Below are positions 15,984 to 26,249 of a stretch of DNA of 35,063 bases, piece by piece. The stretch lies in assembly GCA_902796035.1 (NCBI GenBank), contig CADBNR010000075.1, positions 1 to 35,063 on the forward strand, given 5' to 3'. Under the pieces are notes generated by a model that was given only the letters and a program-made list of their open reading frames with translations, made no database searches and had not been told where the DNA came from. The position numbers and the translations under genes were made by a program. This DNA comes from an uncultured Bacteroidales bacterium. GTDB taxonomy: Bacteria; Bacteroidota; Bacteroidia; Bacteroidales; Muribaculaceae. Numbering within the stretch: position 1 is the first letter of the stretch; the number at the start of each line of letters is the position of its first letter.

Positions 15984-16601
15984 TTAGCGGCGGTCGCGAT
16001 TTGAATCCTTGTAGGAATCCTTCTTATAAGCCTTCTTGGAGTTGTCGGCATAGGCACGGCCCTGGCCATGTTTGGTGAACTTGTGGTGCTTGAAGTTGCC
16101 GCGTGCGGCGTGCTTCGGACCCTGGTTTACGTAGTTCTGCTCCAGGAACTGGGTGTACTGCTCAGGAGTCAGGATCTTCTTGATGTCAGCGAGCTGTTGA
16201 CGCTTCAGGTCCTGTACCTTGTTACGCATATCCTTCTTCAGCGAGTCGTTGCGCTGTTTGTTCTGCTTGGCATCACCACGCAGTGCCTGACGTTTCTCGC
16301 TATAATTCTTGCAGAGTGCCTGAAGCTGCTGCTTCTGGGTGTCCGTGAGGTTCAGCCCGTTGAAGCAGCTGAAGCCGTTGCACTGTGCGGGACGCGCTTT
16401 ACACTGACGGTTGCAGGGAACCTGAGCGCAATTTGCCTGCGGGCAGTTGGTCTGTGCGCAATTTGTCTGCTGACAGTTTACCTGAGTGCAGTTCTCGCGC
16501 TGGCAGTTTGCAGGTGTGCCACAAGTAGCGGCGGTCTGTGCGTATGCGGATGCGATGCCGAATCCCAGCATACATGCAATTCCAATCATTGATTTCTTCA
16601 T
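15984..16601 (-). CDS. Secreted protein with Cys-pentad repeats and a Spy/CpxP-like region
   Basis: I do not recognise a named family for the whole protein. From the ATG at 16601 it begins with a signal peptide (MKKSMIGIACMLGFGIASAYAQ). An ATG 9 bp upstream is an alternative start. Numbered from that upstream ATG, cysteines at 36, 41, 46, 51, 56, 61 and 66 recur exactly every five residues in (N/P)Cxxx units (NCTQV, NCQQT, NCAQT, NCPQA). More cysteines flank them. Next comes a helical region with two LTxxQ motifs, LTDTQ (88-92) and LTPEQ (147-151), about 59 residues apart, as in the periplasmic chaperones Spy and CpxP. The tail is Lys/His/Arg-rich. It is probably a periplasmic or surface stress protein. 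Metal or redox binding by the Cys repeats is inference. Confidence 0.8.
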   Translation of the reverse strand: MKKSMIGIACMLGFGIASAYAQTAATCGTPANCQRENCTQVNCQQTNCAQTNCPQANCAQVPCNRQCKARPAQCNGFSCFNGLNLTDTQKQQLQALCKNYSEKRQALRGDAKQNKQRNDSLKKDMRNKVQDLKRQQLADIKKILTPEQYTQFLEQNYVNQGPKHAARGNFKHHKFTKHGQGRAYADNSKKAYKKDSYKDSNRDRR

Positions 16602-16725
16602 ATTTTCCATTATTTTTCGTTTCGTAAATATAGACCGCGGTTTATGCCCAAAGGTTTAGACGGCATTTAGCTAAATTATGTTAAGAACGTTTTAAGAAGT
16701 TTTAATTTCAAAACATGCTCATTAT

Positions 16726-17199
16726 ATGGAAGTCGTGCTTCTTGCGATAGGAAAGACCAATATAAAGTTTGTAGACGCAGGTGTCAAGGAATATGAGGGA
16801 CGGTTACGACGTTACGTGACGTTCCGGACGGAATGGCTGCGCGACGTTAAGGGCGCGGGACAATTGGCCGAGGTGCGTCAGAAGGAATTGGAGGGCGCGG
16901 TCATACTTGCCAAGCTACAGCCGTCGGACATGGTCATATTATTGGATGAGCGCGGCAAGGAATTTACCTCGCGCGAATTCGCGGTGTGGATGGAGAAGCA
17001 GATGGCTTCAGGCCGCAAGCGCATAGTGTTTGTGATTGGCGGCCCATACGGATTCAGCCAGTCCGTATATGACAGAGCCGACGGTAAGGTGTCGATGTCA
17101 AAGATGACTTTCAACCACGAGATGATACGCCTGTTCTTTGTGGAACAGATGTATCGCGCCATGACCATACTGCGGGGTGAGCCGTACCACCATGATTAG
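16726..17199 (+). CDS. rlmH: 23S rRNA pseudouridine-1915 N3-methyltransferase RlmH
   Basis: This 157-residue SPOUT-fold enzyme methylates pseudouridine 1915 in helix 69 of 23S rRNA of assembled 70S ribosomes, using S-adenosylmethionine. It has the family start MEVVLLAIGKTN, the central LLDERGKEFTSREFA, the AdoMet-binding knot IVFVIGGPYGFS and the C-terminal KMTFNHEMIRLFFVEQMYRAMTILRGEPYHH. The length is typical. It is a single gene following a 115 bp upstream region. Its final codons run into a 7 bp tandem repeat. Confidence 0.96.
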   Translation: MEVVLLAIGKTNIKFVDAGVKEYEGRLRRYVTFRTEWLRDVKGAGQLAEVRQKELEGAVILAKLQPSDMVILLDERGKEFTSREFAVWMEKQMASGRKRIVFVIGGPYGFSQSVYDRADGKVSMSKMTFNHEMIRLFFVEQMYRAMTILRGEPYHHD

Positions 17200-17221
17200 T
17201 GATTAGTGATGAGTGACGAGT
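17194..17221. repeat. Four-copy 7 bp tandem repeat
   Basis: GATTAGT, GATTAGT, GATGAGT and GACGAGT follow each other without gaps. The first copy overlaps the rlmH stop codon. Two copies are identical and the other two differ from the unit by one and two bases, so it is probably a slippage product. Confidence 0.75.
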
Positions 17222-17292
17222 TATAGAGGGAATTTGGGTTAAACCTGAAGTTTGTTTGTTATTCTAATATGTAATGTGAAAAACATGATATT

Positions 17293-18048
17293 ATGATGAA
17301 AAGAATCCTGTTTGTATTTGTATCTATAATAATAAGTGTGCAATGTCTGGCCGTGACTTTCCACAACGAGACACTGCATTATGTCATCAGCTATAAGTGG
17401 GGGCTGATACATAAGGATGCTGGCGATGCGACGTTGTCGCTGCGTCAGCGAGGACAACACTATGATCTGATGCTGGCGGGCAAGACGCGTCCCTGGGCCG
17501 ACAAGATATATATGACGCGCGACACGTTGTTAGGCACAATCAACAAGGTGGATCTTTCGCCCGTGTCATATACCAAGATCACGCATGAGAAGGATCATCA
17601 CGACCGTACCGAGATTTCATACACTAAGTTTAGAGGCGTCACCAAGGGCGAAACCGTCAAGTATAAGACCCGTAACGGCAAGACGACCGTCAAACGGCAT
17701 AAGATAACCGGTACAGGCCCTGTGTTCGACATGCTTTCGATATTCTATTATCTCCGTACTCTGGATTACGACAGACTTACCGAGAAGCATTATGTATATA
17801 AGGCCACGGTCTTTTCCGGCTCACGTTCAGAGACGGTGACAATACGTTGCGAAGGACGCAAAAAAATAAGGCTCCGCAACAAACAGACTCGAGAGGCTTT
17901 TCACATCAAGTTTAGGTTTACAACCGGAGGAGGTACGAAATCGAGCGATGACATCGATGCCTGGATTTCGACCGACAACCAGCATATTCCTCTGTATTTA
18001 GTCGGTAAACTTCCGGTGGGAGAGGTAAGAGCCTACTACGTTAATTAG
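17293..18048 (+). CDS. DUF3108-family exported protein
   Basis: This 251-residue protein has a signal peptide (MKRILFVFVSIIISVQCLA). The mature part is beta-rich and matches DUF3108 in layout: LHYVISYKWGLIHKDAGDATLSL near the start, VFDMLSIFYYLRTLDY in the middle and DIDAWISTDNQHIPLYLVGKLPVGEVRAYY at the end. Proteins of this group are periplasmic or outer-membrane associated in many Gram-negative bacteria and their function is not settled. The gene stands alone, followed by a strong bidirectional terminator it shares with sodB. Confidence 0.85.
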   Translation: MMKRILFVFVSIIISVQCLAVTFHNETLHYVISYKWGLIHKDAGDATLSLRQRGQHYDLMLAGKTRPWADKIYMTRDTLLGTINKVDLSPVSYTKITHEKDHHDRTEISYTKFRGVTKGETVKYKTRNGKTTVKRHKITGTGPVFDMLSIFYYLRTLDYDRLTEKHYVYKATVFSGSRSETVTIRCEGRKKIRLRNKQTREAFHIKFRFTTGGGTKSSDDIDAWISTDNQHIPLYLVGKLPVGEVRAYYVN

Positions 18049-18081
18049 GAAATAGACAGTAGATAGAGGGTGGATACATAA

Positions 18082-18108
18082 AAGCGCGGATTCAACGAAT
18101 CCGCGCTT
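18082..18108. terminator. Bidirectional terminator between DUF3108 gene and sodB
   Basis: AAGCGCGGATTC pairs perfectly with GAATCCGCGCTT around a 3 nt loop. It lies between two convergent stops. The plus-strand exit is TCTATGTTA and the minus-strand exit is TTATGTATCC, so U-runs are weak but the stem is very stable. Confidence 0.75.
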
Positions 18109-18144
18109 CTATGTTACATTCTTAATTATCGTTATCCGGTGAAC

Positions 18145-18723
18145 TTACTCGTAACGCATGGAGACGATGTCCCAGTCAACGATGTTCCACAGTTGCTTCA
18201 GGTAATCGGCACGTCGGTTCTGATAGTCCAGATAGTATGCGTGCTCCCATACGTCGAACGTCAGGATAGGACGTAATCCTTCGGTCATGGGGTTGCCGGC
18301 GTTCGGTCCTTGTGTGATGTGGAGGTCTCCGTTTTTGTCGGCGGATAACCAGACCCATCCGGAACCGAACAGGGTGGCGCCCTTCTCCTCGAACTGACGT
18401 TTGAACTCATCGAACGAACCGAAGGTAGCGTCTATCTTCTCACGCAATTTTCCCGTGGGTTCCTTCAGGCCCTCGGGCGAGAACTGGAAGAAATAGAATA
18501 TGTGGTTCCAGGCCTGTGAGGCATTGTTGAATATCTTGCCTTCGCTCTTGACGATTATGTCTTCGAGAGACATATTCTCGAATTCCGTGCCTTCTATCAG
18601 TGAGTTGAGAGTGTTGATGTAGTTGCTCTCGTGTTTGCCGTAGTGGTAATCGACCGTATTACGAGATATGTACGGCTGCAGGGCGTCTACCGCGTATGGC
18701 AGACGTGGTTGACTGAATTTCAT
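18145..18723 (-). CDS. sodB: Fe-type (or cambialistic) superoxide dismutase
   Basis: This 192-residue enzyme converts superoxide to oxygen and hydrogen peroxide in the cytosol. The metal ligands line up with E. coli SodB: H27 (DYHYGKH), H74 (SQAWNH), D157 and H161 (FDVWEHAYYLDY). The second-sphere glutamine of iron enzymes is in place (Q70 in NNASQAWNH), which favours Fe or dual Fe/Mn use. Bacteroidales enzymes of this group are known to be cambialistic. Where E. coli has KHH, this protein has KHE. The gene stands between two strong hairpins and is monocistronic. Confidence 0.96.
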   Translation of the reverse strand: MKFSQPRLPYAVDALQPYISRNTVDYHYGKHESNYINTLNSLIEGTEFENMSLEDIIVKSEGKIFNNASQAWNHIFYFFQFSPEGLKEPTGKLREKIDATFGSFDEFKRQFEEKGATLFGSGWVWLSADKNGDLHITQGPNAGNPMTEGLRPILTFDVWEHAYYLDYQNRRADYLKQLWNIVDWDIVSMRYE

Positions 18724-18774
18724 AATATCCTCTTAAGTTTAATCGAAAAAAACATATTACCGTAGGGCCCAAAA

Positions 18775-18813
18775 ACAAGGCGCCTCACTGAGAGAACAAG
18801 TGAGGCGCCTTGT
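18775..18813 (-). terminator. thi cluster terminator
   Basis: ACAAGGCGCCTCACT pairs perfectly with AGTGAGGCGCCTTGT around a 9 nt loop. Read on the minus strand it ends with TTTTTGGGCC. It is 20 bp past the thiH stop. Confidence 0.88.
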
Positions 18814-18833
18814 AAGTTCAGAAGTGCTCGACA

Positions 18834-20036
18834 TCAATCGAAAACGGAATCCCAGTCTTTCCATACCGGCTGGTAGCCGCCGGCCGCGATAGCCTGGATC
18901 ACTTCGGCCGGTGTGCGTTCGTCCGACACCTCGAACTGCTCCAGAGCCTCGGGCGTGCTGCAATATCCTCCTGGTTCCGTCTTGCTTCCGGCGCTAAGTG
19001 ACGTCACACCTAACGGGAAGATATGATTGCGGTACTCCGGTGCCTCGCGCGTGGAGAACGAGATGTCCACATCATGGTCAAAGATGCGGAACGCACAGGT
19101 CAGCTTCACCAATTCGCGGTCGGAGATGATGCTCTTGGGCTGATAGCCGCTCTCGGACGGACGCATACGCGGGAAGTTGACCGAATAGCGCGAGCGCCAG
19201 TACTTCTTCTGAAGATAGCGCAGATGCCGCGCCATCATCACCACGTCGGGCTGCCAGTCCTCAAGGCCGAGCAATACGCCGAGACCTATCTTGTGCACTC
19301 CTGCATCGCCCATGCGGTCATAACCGTTCAAACGCCATTCGTAGTGGCTTTTCATGCCCCATGGATGATACTTCCTGTACGATTCCCTATGGTATGTCTC
19401 CTGAAAGCAGACCACGCCGTTCAGGCCGGAGTGTGTCAGGCGTTCGTATTGCGACGAACGAAGCGGCATCACCTCGATGGTCATGTTGTGGAAATAGGGA
19501 CGGCACACCTGAAGCACATTCTCCAGATAATCGACGCCGCACTTCGACGGCCATTCGCCGGTGACGATGAGGATATTCTCGAACGGGCCGAGTTTCTTGA
19601 TGGCCTTGCATTCGGCCTCCACCTGCTCCATGGTCAGGATGGTGCGCGGCATTTTGTTGTCGAAGTTGAAACCGCAATACACGCACTTGTTGGTGCACGC
19701 ATTGGTGACGTACATCGGTATATACAGCGACACCACGTTGCCAAACCGCTCACGGGTGAAGTGGCGGCTCAGCTGCGCCATTTCCTCCAGGTGAGCGTCC
19801 GCAGCGGGGGATATCAGCACAGCGAATTCCTCCGGTGTCAGCGGCTTCACGTTGCGCGCGGCCTTGGCCAGCACACGTCGCACGTCGGCGTCCGTTGCCT
19901 CGCGAACCATGCGGAACGTATCGTCCCAGTCATAGTCGCCGATCATATCGGCGAATCCATGACCGAATATGGCATCGGGCGTCGGGTCGCTCGGAGCCTT
20001 GAATGAATTGATTTCTTTATCTGTCTTTACTGACAT
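18834..20036 (-). CDS. thiH: 2-iminoacetate synthase ThiH
   Basis: This 400-residue radical-SAM enzyme cleaves tyrosine to give dehydroglycine (2-iminoacetate) for building the thiazole ring of thiamine. The cluster motif CTNKCVYC holds cysteines 114, 118 and 121. SVNFPRMRPSESGYQP and the C-terminal PLGVTSLSAGSKTEPGGYCS are ThiH signatures. Having ThiH and no ThiO here indicates the anaerobic-type route. It follows thiC with a 21 bp gap and is closed by a strong terminator. It works with ThiG, and with ThiS and ThiF, which are not in this window. Confidence 0.96.
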   Translation of the reverse strand: MSVKTDKEINSFKAPSDPTPDAIFGHGFADMIGDYDWDDTFRMVREATDADVRRVLAKAARNVKPLTPEEFAVLISPAADAHLEEMAQLSRHFTRERFGNVVSLYIPMYVTNACTNKCVYCGFNFDNKMPRTILTMEQVEAECKAIKKLGPFENILIVTGEWPSKCGVDYLENVLQVCRPYFHNMTIEVMPLRSSQYERLTHSGLNGVVCFQETYHRESYRKYHPWGMKSHYEWRLNGYDRMGDAGVHKIGLGVLLGLEDWQPDVVMMARHLRYLQKKYWRSRYSVNFPRMRPSESGYQPKSIISDRELVKLTCAFRIFDHDVDISFSTREAPEYRNHIFPLGVTSLSAGSKTEPGGYCSTPEALEQFEVSDERTPAEVIQAIAAGGYQPVWKDWDSVFD

Positions 20037-20057
20037 TTTCAGTTGTTTATAATCCCT

Positions 20058-21779
<1,722 letters not shown>

Positions 21780-21785
21780 TTAAGT

Positions 21786-21889
21786 AGTTTAAAAAGTTTA
21801 TAAAGTTCAAAAAGTTAAGGTAATGGCATTGCCTTGAGTGCAAATATGGTATTCTCTTAACTTTATTAACTTCTTTAACTTTATTAACT
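21786..21889. repeat. Imperfect 34 bp inverted repeat between thiG and thiC
   Basis: The arms 21786-21819 and 21856-21889 match at 27 of 34 positions when one is reverse-complemented. Both are made of AAGTT/AACTT units, and the loop is 36 nt. The inner ends (AAAGTTAAG and CTTAACTTT) are perfectly complementary. In RNA this would form a long AU-rich hairpin between the two thi genes, which could act in mRNA processing or as an attenuator. It could also be AT-rich simple sequence. Confidence 0.6.
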
Positions 21890-21910
21890 GCAATTATACT
21901 AAATTGCTAT

Positions 21911-22690
21911 TTAATCGTTGAAGAATGCTGTTAATGAGCTTGTGGCCTGGGCGTTGGAAGATACAGCACCGAGACCTGCCAGGAATGCCTGACGTCCGGC
22001 GTGTACGGCCTCGGCGAATGCCTGAGCCATCAGGACGGGGTCGCCGGAAACGGCAATCGCGGTGTTCACCAGCACGGCATCAGCACCCATTTCCATAGCC
22101 TCGGCAGCATGTGAGGGGGCGCCGAGACCGGCGTCTACCACAACGGGAAGCTGTGACTGTTCGATGATGATTTCAAGCAAATCGCGTGTCACCAGGCCCT
22201 TGTTGGTGCCGATGGGAGCAGCAAGTGGCATCACGGCCGATGCTCCGGCCTCCTCCAGAAGTTTGCACAGGACAGGATCTGCCTGAATGTATGGGAGCAC
22301 CACGAAGCCCTCCTTGGCCAGCTCGCGGGTGGCCTTCAGAGTCTCTATCGGATCCGGCATCAGATAGCGCGGATCGGGATGTATCTCAAGCTTGATGAAG
22401 TTGGTCTGGAATATCTCACGGCTCATCTGTGCGGCCAGTATGGCCTCGTCGGCTGTACGCACGCCCGAAGTGTTGGGCAGCAATTGAACGTGCTCGCGGT
22501 TGATGTGGGTCATCATCTCGTCCGTGGCCTCGTTCATCATGTTGACGCGCTTCATGGCCACTGTAATCATCTGCGAGTTTGAAGCCTTGACGGCCTCAAG
22601 CATAACGTCCGGCGACGAAAACTTGCCGGTTCCCACAAACAGACGCGATGTGAACTCGCGTCCCCCTATGGTCAGTATATCATTATTCAT
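21911..22690 (-). CDS. thiG: Thiazole synthase ThiG
   Basis: This 259-residue TIM-barrel enzyme assembles the thiazole phosphate of thiamine from deoxyxylulose phosphate, dehydroglycine and ThiS-thiocarboxylate. The Schiff-base lysine is K100 in [67 protein letters not shown] and [29 protein letters not shown] are family blocks. It is the first of three thi genes on this strand and has a good -7 element upstream. Its partners thiS, thiE and thiF are not seen nearby, so the pathway genes are split. Confidence 0.97.
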   Translation of the reverse strand: MNNDILTIGGREFTSRLFVGTGKFSSPDVMLEAVKASNSQMITVAMKRVNMMNEATDEMMTHINREHVQLLPNTSGVRTADEAILAAQMSREIFQTNFIKLEIHPDPRYLMPDPIETLKATRELAKEGFVVLPYIQADPVLCKLLEEAGASAVMPLAAPIGTNKGLVTRDLLEIIIEQSQLPVVVDAGLGAPSHAAEAMEMGADAVLVNTAIAVSGDPVLMAQAFAEAVHAGRQAFLAGLGAVSSNAQATSSLTAFFND

Positions 22691-22732
22691 TACTTTATGT
22701 CTTTCAATATCCGTTTAGTTGATCATAGTTTG

Positions 22733-22740
22733 CAAAGATA
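22733..22740 (-). promoter_or_regulatory. -7 element of the thi cluster promoter
   Basis: Minus-strand TATCTTTG matches TAnnTTTG exactly. TTTC lies 20 bp upstream (22761-22764), one base off the -33 TTTG. Transcription would start near 22727, about 37 nt before the thiG ATG. No TPP riboswitch would fit in that leader. Confidence 0.65.
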
Positions 22741-22778
22741 CGAAATTATCAGTAAATAATGAAATAAAATTAATATAG

Positions 22779-25274
22779 TCAGAACAACAACGCAATCCGA
22801 TACACGACAAATGCCAGACACCATGCCAGCACGGTATTGTAAACCAATGAGAACAGACCGTATTTCCAGCTGCCGGATTCACGGATTATCGCACTCATGG
22901 CGGCTATGCACGGAAAATAGAGCAGCACAAACACCATGAACGCCAGTGCGGAAGCTGGTGTGAATGGCGTGTGACCGGTAATCGGCGACGGCGTGCTGAG
23001 CCGTTGACTCAAAGCCTCGGCATCATCGTCGCCGACATACAGCACACCCAATGTGGACACAACCACTTCCTTGGCTGCGATACCGGCTAACAGCGAGACG
23101 CACGATTTCCAGCCCTGGTCCATCGGACGCATTACAGGTTCTATGAACTTGCCTACATGTCCCAATATAGAGTGGCTTTGCTGATACTCATTGAGCACTA
23201 TGCCGTCTATTTGCTCCTGACTCATGGCCTGCAAGGTAGCTGCCGGCATCTCGGACTTGACCTGTGCTGAGAATTCCGCCGGCACCTGATCCGCCTTATA
23301 TCGGGGGAAGTAGGAGAGCGCCCAGATTATGATGGATGCCACAAGAATAAGGCCTCCCATCTTCTTGAGGTACTGTTCGGCCTTGGCCCACATATTGCGC
23401 ATCGTGGCCTTGGCCGTCGGCATTCTGTAAGGGGGAAGCTCCATCACAAAGGGTGTCTCGTCGGCCTTGAACCAGAACTTGCGCAGCAGCTTGGCCGTAA
23501 TGACGGCCACCGCAATGCCTAAAAGATAAAGCCCGAAGAACACCCATGCGCCGTGATGCGGGAAGAAAGCACCGACCAGCAGCACATATATGGGGATACG
23601 TGCCGAACAGCTCATGAAAGGATTGATGAGTATGGTGATAAGCCGGCTCGATTTGCTTTCGATGATGCGTGTGGACATTATAGCCGGCACGTTGCATCCG
23701 AATCCCATTACCAATGGGATAAACGACTTGCCGTGCAATCCCATGCGGTGCATCAGTTTGTCCATGATGAACGCAACCCGCGCCATATATCCCGAATCCT
23801 CCATGAACGATATGAAGGCATAGAGTATCAATATGTTTGGAAGGAACACGATGACACCTCCCACGCCTCCTATTACTCCATCGAGCAGCAAGTCCTTCAG
23901 CGGGCCTTCCTGCATATACTTGCCTACGAGCGACGATATCCATGACACCAGGCTCTCGATCCATTCCATGGGATATGATCCCAGCTCGAATGTGCACCAG
24001 AACATCAGCCACATCACCAGCAGGAAGATGGGGAACCCGAACAGCTTGTTGGTGACGAAGGCATCGATAATCTTTGTGGCTTTTTCCTCGTGGGCCACAT
24101 TGCCTTCCAGAGTCTCCTGCAGCGCACCCTGTACGAATCCGTATTTCTCGGCTGAGATAGCCTCGGTTATGTCTTCGTTCGCATCGGCATGAAGAGTGTC
24201 GTTGAGCTGTTCTCGCACTTTGACCCACTTGGAATAATCGGGGTTGGATTTCAATGTGGCTTCAATTTCCGGATCACCTTCCAGAAATTTGATGGCTATG
24301 AAGCGGGGCGAGAAATGCTCGGCGACAGTGTGATCCTGCTTGAAATCGTGATTAAGGGTCTTGACAGCCGCCTCGATCGAAGGGCCGAGCGGTACATGAA
24401 TGTGCCGGACGTCGGAGTTCTTCATCTCATAGACATCGATGACGGTGTCGAGCAATTTTTCCACACCCCAACCGGTGGATGCGATGGTGGGTACGATAGG
24501 CACGCCGAGCATTTTGCCGAGGGCCTCATAGTCCAGCCGGGCGTCAGAACGCTTGAGCTCGTCGTACATGTTCAGGTCAATCACCATAGATCGGTTCATG
24601 TCTATAAGCTCTGTGGTGAGATACATGTTACGCTCCAGATTCGACGCCACCACCACGTTGACAATTACGTCGGGCGTCTCCTCGCGCAGATAGCGCATCA
24701 CATACAGTTCCTCGGGAGAATATGCCGACAACGAATAAGTGCCGGGTAGGTCAACCACGTTGAACACATATCCCTTGTAACGCATTGTACCCTCTTTGGC
24801 ACCGACGGTGACGCCGGCATAATTCCCCACATGTTCGTGTGCGCCGCTTACAAGATTGAACAACGATGTCTTGCCGCAGTTAGGATTACCGATAAGGGCG
24901 ATGTTGATTATTTTGTCCTTGCGGGGAGTGGAGGGGGTGTCAGTGCCTTCATGTTCGGGTCTGTCCTTAGGCTGTTCCGTATTGTCGTCGTTGTTCCATT
25001 CGTCGACATCGCATACCTCAATCAGATTCGCCTCGGCCCGGCGCAGAGACACTTCATAGTCCATCAATGAAAACTTGATGGGGTCCTGCAACGGTGCGTT
25101 CAACACCATCGTGACCTTGCGGCCCTTGACAAACCCCATTTCCATGACGCGCTTGCGGAAGGCGCCATGACCTAATATCTTGATTATTATACCTGACTGG
25201 CCCGCACGCAGATCGGAAAGTTTCATCGCTTTTCTGCACGTCTGAGCCTCCTGTAACCTTGACTGTGAATCCAT
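22779..25274 (-). CDS. feoB: FeoA-FeoB fusion, ferrous iron transporter
   Basis: This ~831-residue inner-membrane protein imports Fe(II). The start is placed at the ATG at 25274, because the longer frame begins with TTG. A FeoA domain comes first (MKLSDLRAGQSGIIIKILG, EMGFVKGRKVTMV, to about residue 87). An acidic linker follows, then the FeoB GTPase: G1 GNPNCGKTSLFN (about 130-141), G3 DLPGTYSLSAY (175-185) and G4 NMYD. After the helical domain there are two Gate segments with conserved Cys (MGFGCNVPAIMSTR, and GIAAKEVVVSTLGVLY) and many hydrophobic helices. FeoA fused to FeoB is common in Bacteroidales. It is monocistronic. No Fur box is recognisable. Confidence 0.96.
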   Translation of the reverse strand: MDSQSRLQEAQTCRKAMKLSDLRAGQSGIIIKILGHGAFRKRVMEMGFVKGRKVTMVLNAPLQDPIKFSLMDYEVSLRRAEANLIEVCDVDEWNNDDNTEQPKDRPEHEGTDTPSTPRKDKIINIALIGNPNCGKTSLFNLVSGAHEHVGNYAGVTVGAKEGTMRYKGYVFNVVDLPGTYSLSAYSPEELYVMRYLREETPDVIVNVVVASNLERNMYLTTELIDMNRSMVIDLNMYDELKRSDARLDYEALGKMLGVPIVPTIASTGWGVEKLLDTVIDVYEMKNSDVRHIHVPLGPSIEAAVKTLNHDFKQDHTVAEHFSPRFIAIKFLEGDPEIEATLKSNPDYSKWVKVREQLNDTLHADANEDITEAISAEKYGFVQGALQETLEGNVAHEEKATKIIDAFVTNKLFGFPIFLLVMWLMFWCTFELGSYPMEWIESLVSWISSLVGKYMQEGPLKDLLLDGVIGGVGGVIVFLPNILILYAFISFMEDSGYMARVAFIMDKLMHRMGLHGKSFIPLVMGFGCNVPAIMSTRIIESKSSRLITILINPFMSCSARIPIYVLLVGAFFPHHGAWVFFGLYLLGIAVAVITAKLLRKFWFKADETPFVMELPPYRMPTAKATMRNMWAKAEQYLKKMGGLILVASIIIWALSYFPRYKADQVPAEFSAQVKSEMPAATLQAMSQEQIDGIVLNEYQQSHSILGHVGKFIEPVMRPMDQGWKSCVSLLAGIAAKEVVVSTLGVLYVGDDDAEALSQRLSTPSPITGHTPFTPASALAFMVFVLLYFPCIAAMSAIIRESGSWKYGLFSLVYNTVLAWCLAFVVYRIALLF

Positions 25275-25334
25275 TATAACCGCGTTCTTATGCAACCATA
25301 CGGCGCGCGCGGCGCCTCAGGGCATTTTATCATG

Positions 25335-25342
25335 CAAAAATA
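25335..25342 (-). promoter_or_regulatory. -7 element of the feoB promoter
   Basis: Minus-strand TATTTTTG matches TAnnTTTG exactly. CTTG (25363-25366) lies 20 bp upstream in place of TTTG. The start would be near 25330, with a leader of about 56 nt. Confidence 0.6.
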
Positions 25343-25381
25343 CCCAAAATTTCAACATTTGTCAAGAGCGGATGGTTTATT

Positions 25382-25397
25382 TACTCACTTTTGAGTA
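25382..25397 (-). terminator. Weak hairpin after the glycosyltransferase gene
   Basis: TACTCA and TGAGTA form a 6 bp stem with a 4 nt loop, 14 bp past the stop. Read on the minus strand it is followed by AATAAACC, with no U-run, so it is at best a weak terminator. Confidence 0.35.
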
Positions 25398-25410
25398 TCG
25401 GGAACCGTAA

Positions 25411-26136
25411 TTAGATTTTGCCGAAGATAGCTTTAAGACGTAGTGTGATGACACCGAATATGGCCTCGCCGAAGATTGATGAATTCATCTTGCTGGTGCC
25501 GAGGCGACGGTTTACAAAGATGATAGGCACCTCCACGATCTTGAATTTGCGACGGTATGCGCGGAATTTCATCTCTATCTGGAATGCGTACCCTTTGAAT
25601 TGAATTTTATCGAGATCGAGGGCCTCGAGCACGTTCCGGCGATAGCAGACGAATCCGGCGGTAGCGTCACGCAGTTTCATGCGTGTAATGATACGTACAT
25701 ACATCGAAGCGAAATACGACATCAGCACTCGGCCCATGGGCCAGTTCACCACATTTACTCCCGATACGTAGCGGGAGCCGATGGACATGTCAGCGCCTCG
25801 GTCCTTGCATTCGTGATATAGCCGGGTGAGATCGTCGGGATTGTGCGAGAAGTCGGCATCCATTTCAATCATGTATTCATAGCCCCGCTTCAACGCCCAC
25901 TTGAATCCATGGATGTAGGCTGTACCGAGTCCCAGCTTCCCTTCACGGGTCTCCATGAACACACGGCCCGGATACTGCTGCATCTTGCTGCGTACCGCGT
26001 CCTGAGTGCCGTCGGGCGACGCATCGTCGATCACCAACACGTTGAAGCCGTCAGGCTTATCCATGACAGCGTCGATGATGTTCGAAATATTCTCTATTTC
26101 GTTATACGTGGGAATAATTACCAGTACGTCACTCAT
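25411..26136 (-). CDS. Polyprenol monophosphomannose synthase-like glycosyltransferase (GT2)
   Basis: This 241-residue cytosolic glycosyltransferase resembles dolichyl-phosphate mannose synthase (DPM1/Ppm1). Such enzymes load a hexose from a nucleotide sugar onto polyprenyl phosphate for later use in the envelope. It shows the GT-A start VLVIIPTYNEIENI, the nucleotide-binding VIDDASPDGT, the metal motif EMDADFSHNP, and IGSRYVSGVNVVNWP, RDATAGFVCYRR and EVPIIFVNRRLGTSKM. There are no C-terminal membrane helices. I choose the ATG at 26136 because the longer frame starts with a TTG inside the -7 element. The substrate sugar (mannose or glucose) cannot be read from the sequence. Confidence 0.9.
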   Translation of the reverse strand: MSDVLVIIPTYNEIENISNIIDAVMDKPDGFNVLVIDDASPDGTQDAVRSKMQQYPGRVFMETREGKLGLGTAYIHGFKWALKRGYEYMIEMDADFSHNPDDLTRLYHECKDRGADMSIGSRYVSGVNVVNWPMGRVLMSYFASMYVRIITRMKLRDATAGFVCYRRNVLEALDLDKIQFKGYAFQIEMKFRAYRRKFKIVEVPIIFVNRRLGTSKMNSSIFGEAIFGVITLRLKAIFGKI

Positions 26137-26163
26137 TGCAGCAAATATTGCGGATATTTGTTG

Positions 26164-26171
26164 CAAATTTA
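26164..26171 (-). promoter_or_regulatory. -7 element of the GT2 gene promoter
   Basis: Minus-strand TAAATTTG matches TAnnTTTG exactly and gives a start near 26158, about 22 nt before the chosen ATG. No clear -33 TTTG is found at the right distance. Confidence 0.5.
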
Positions 26172-26249
26172 GAAAAAAATACGAAACAATCAGCTTTCAG
26201 CCCACGATTTTTTTACAAAATTGAAATAAAAATAGACTTTTGTGCAATA

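Noticed and set aside
19023-20006. 327-codon open frame opposite thiH
   Set aside because: It is the mirror of a strongly conserved gene. GC-rich codon use in thiH keeps the other strand open, and the translation has no domain.
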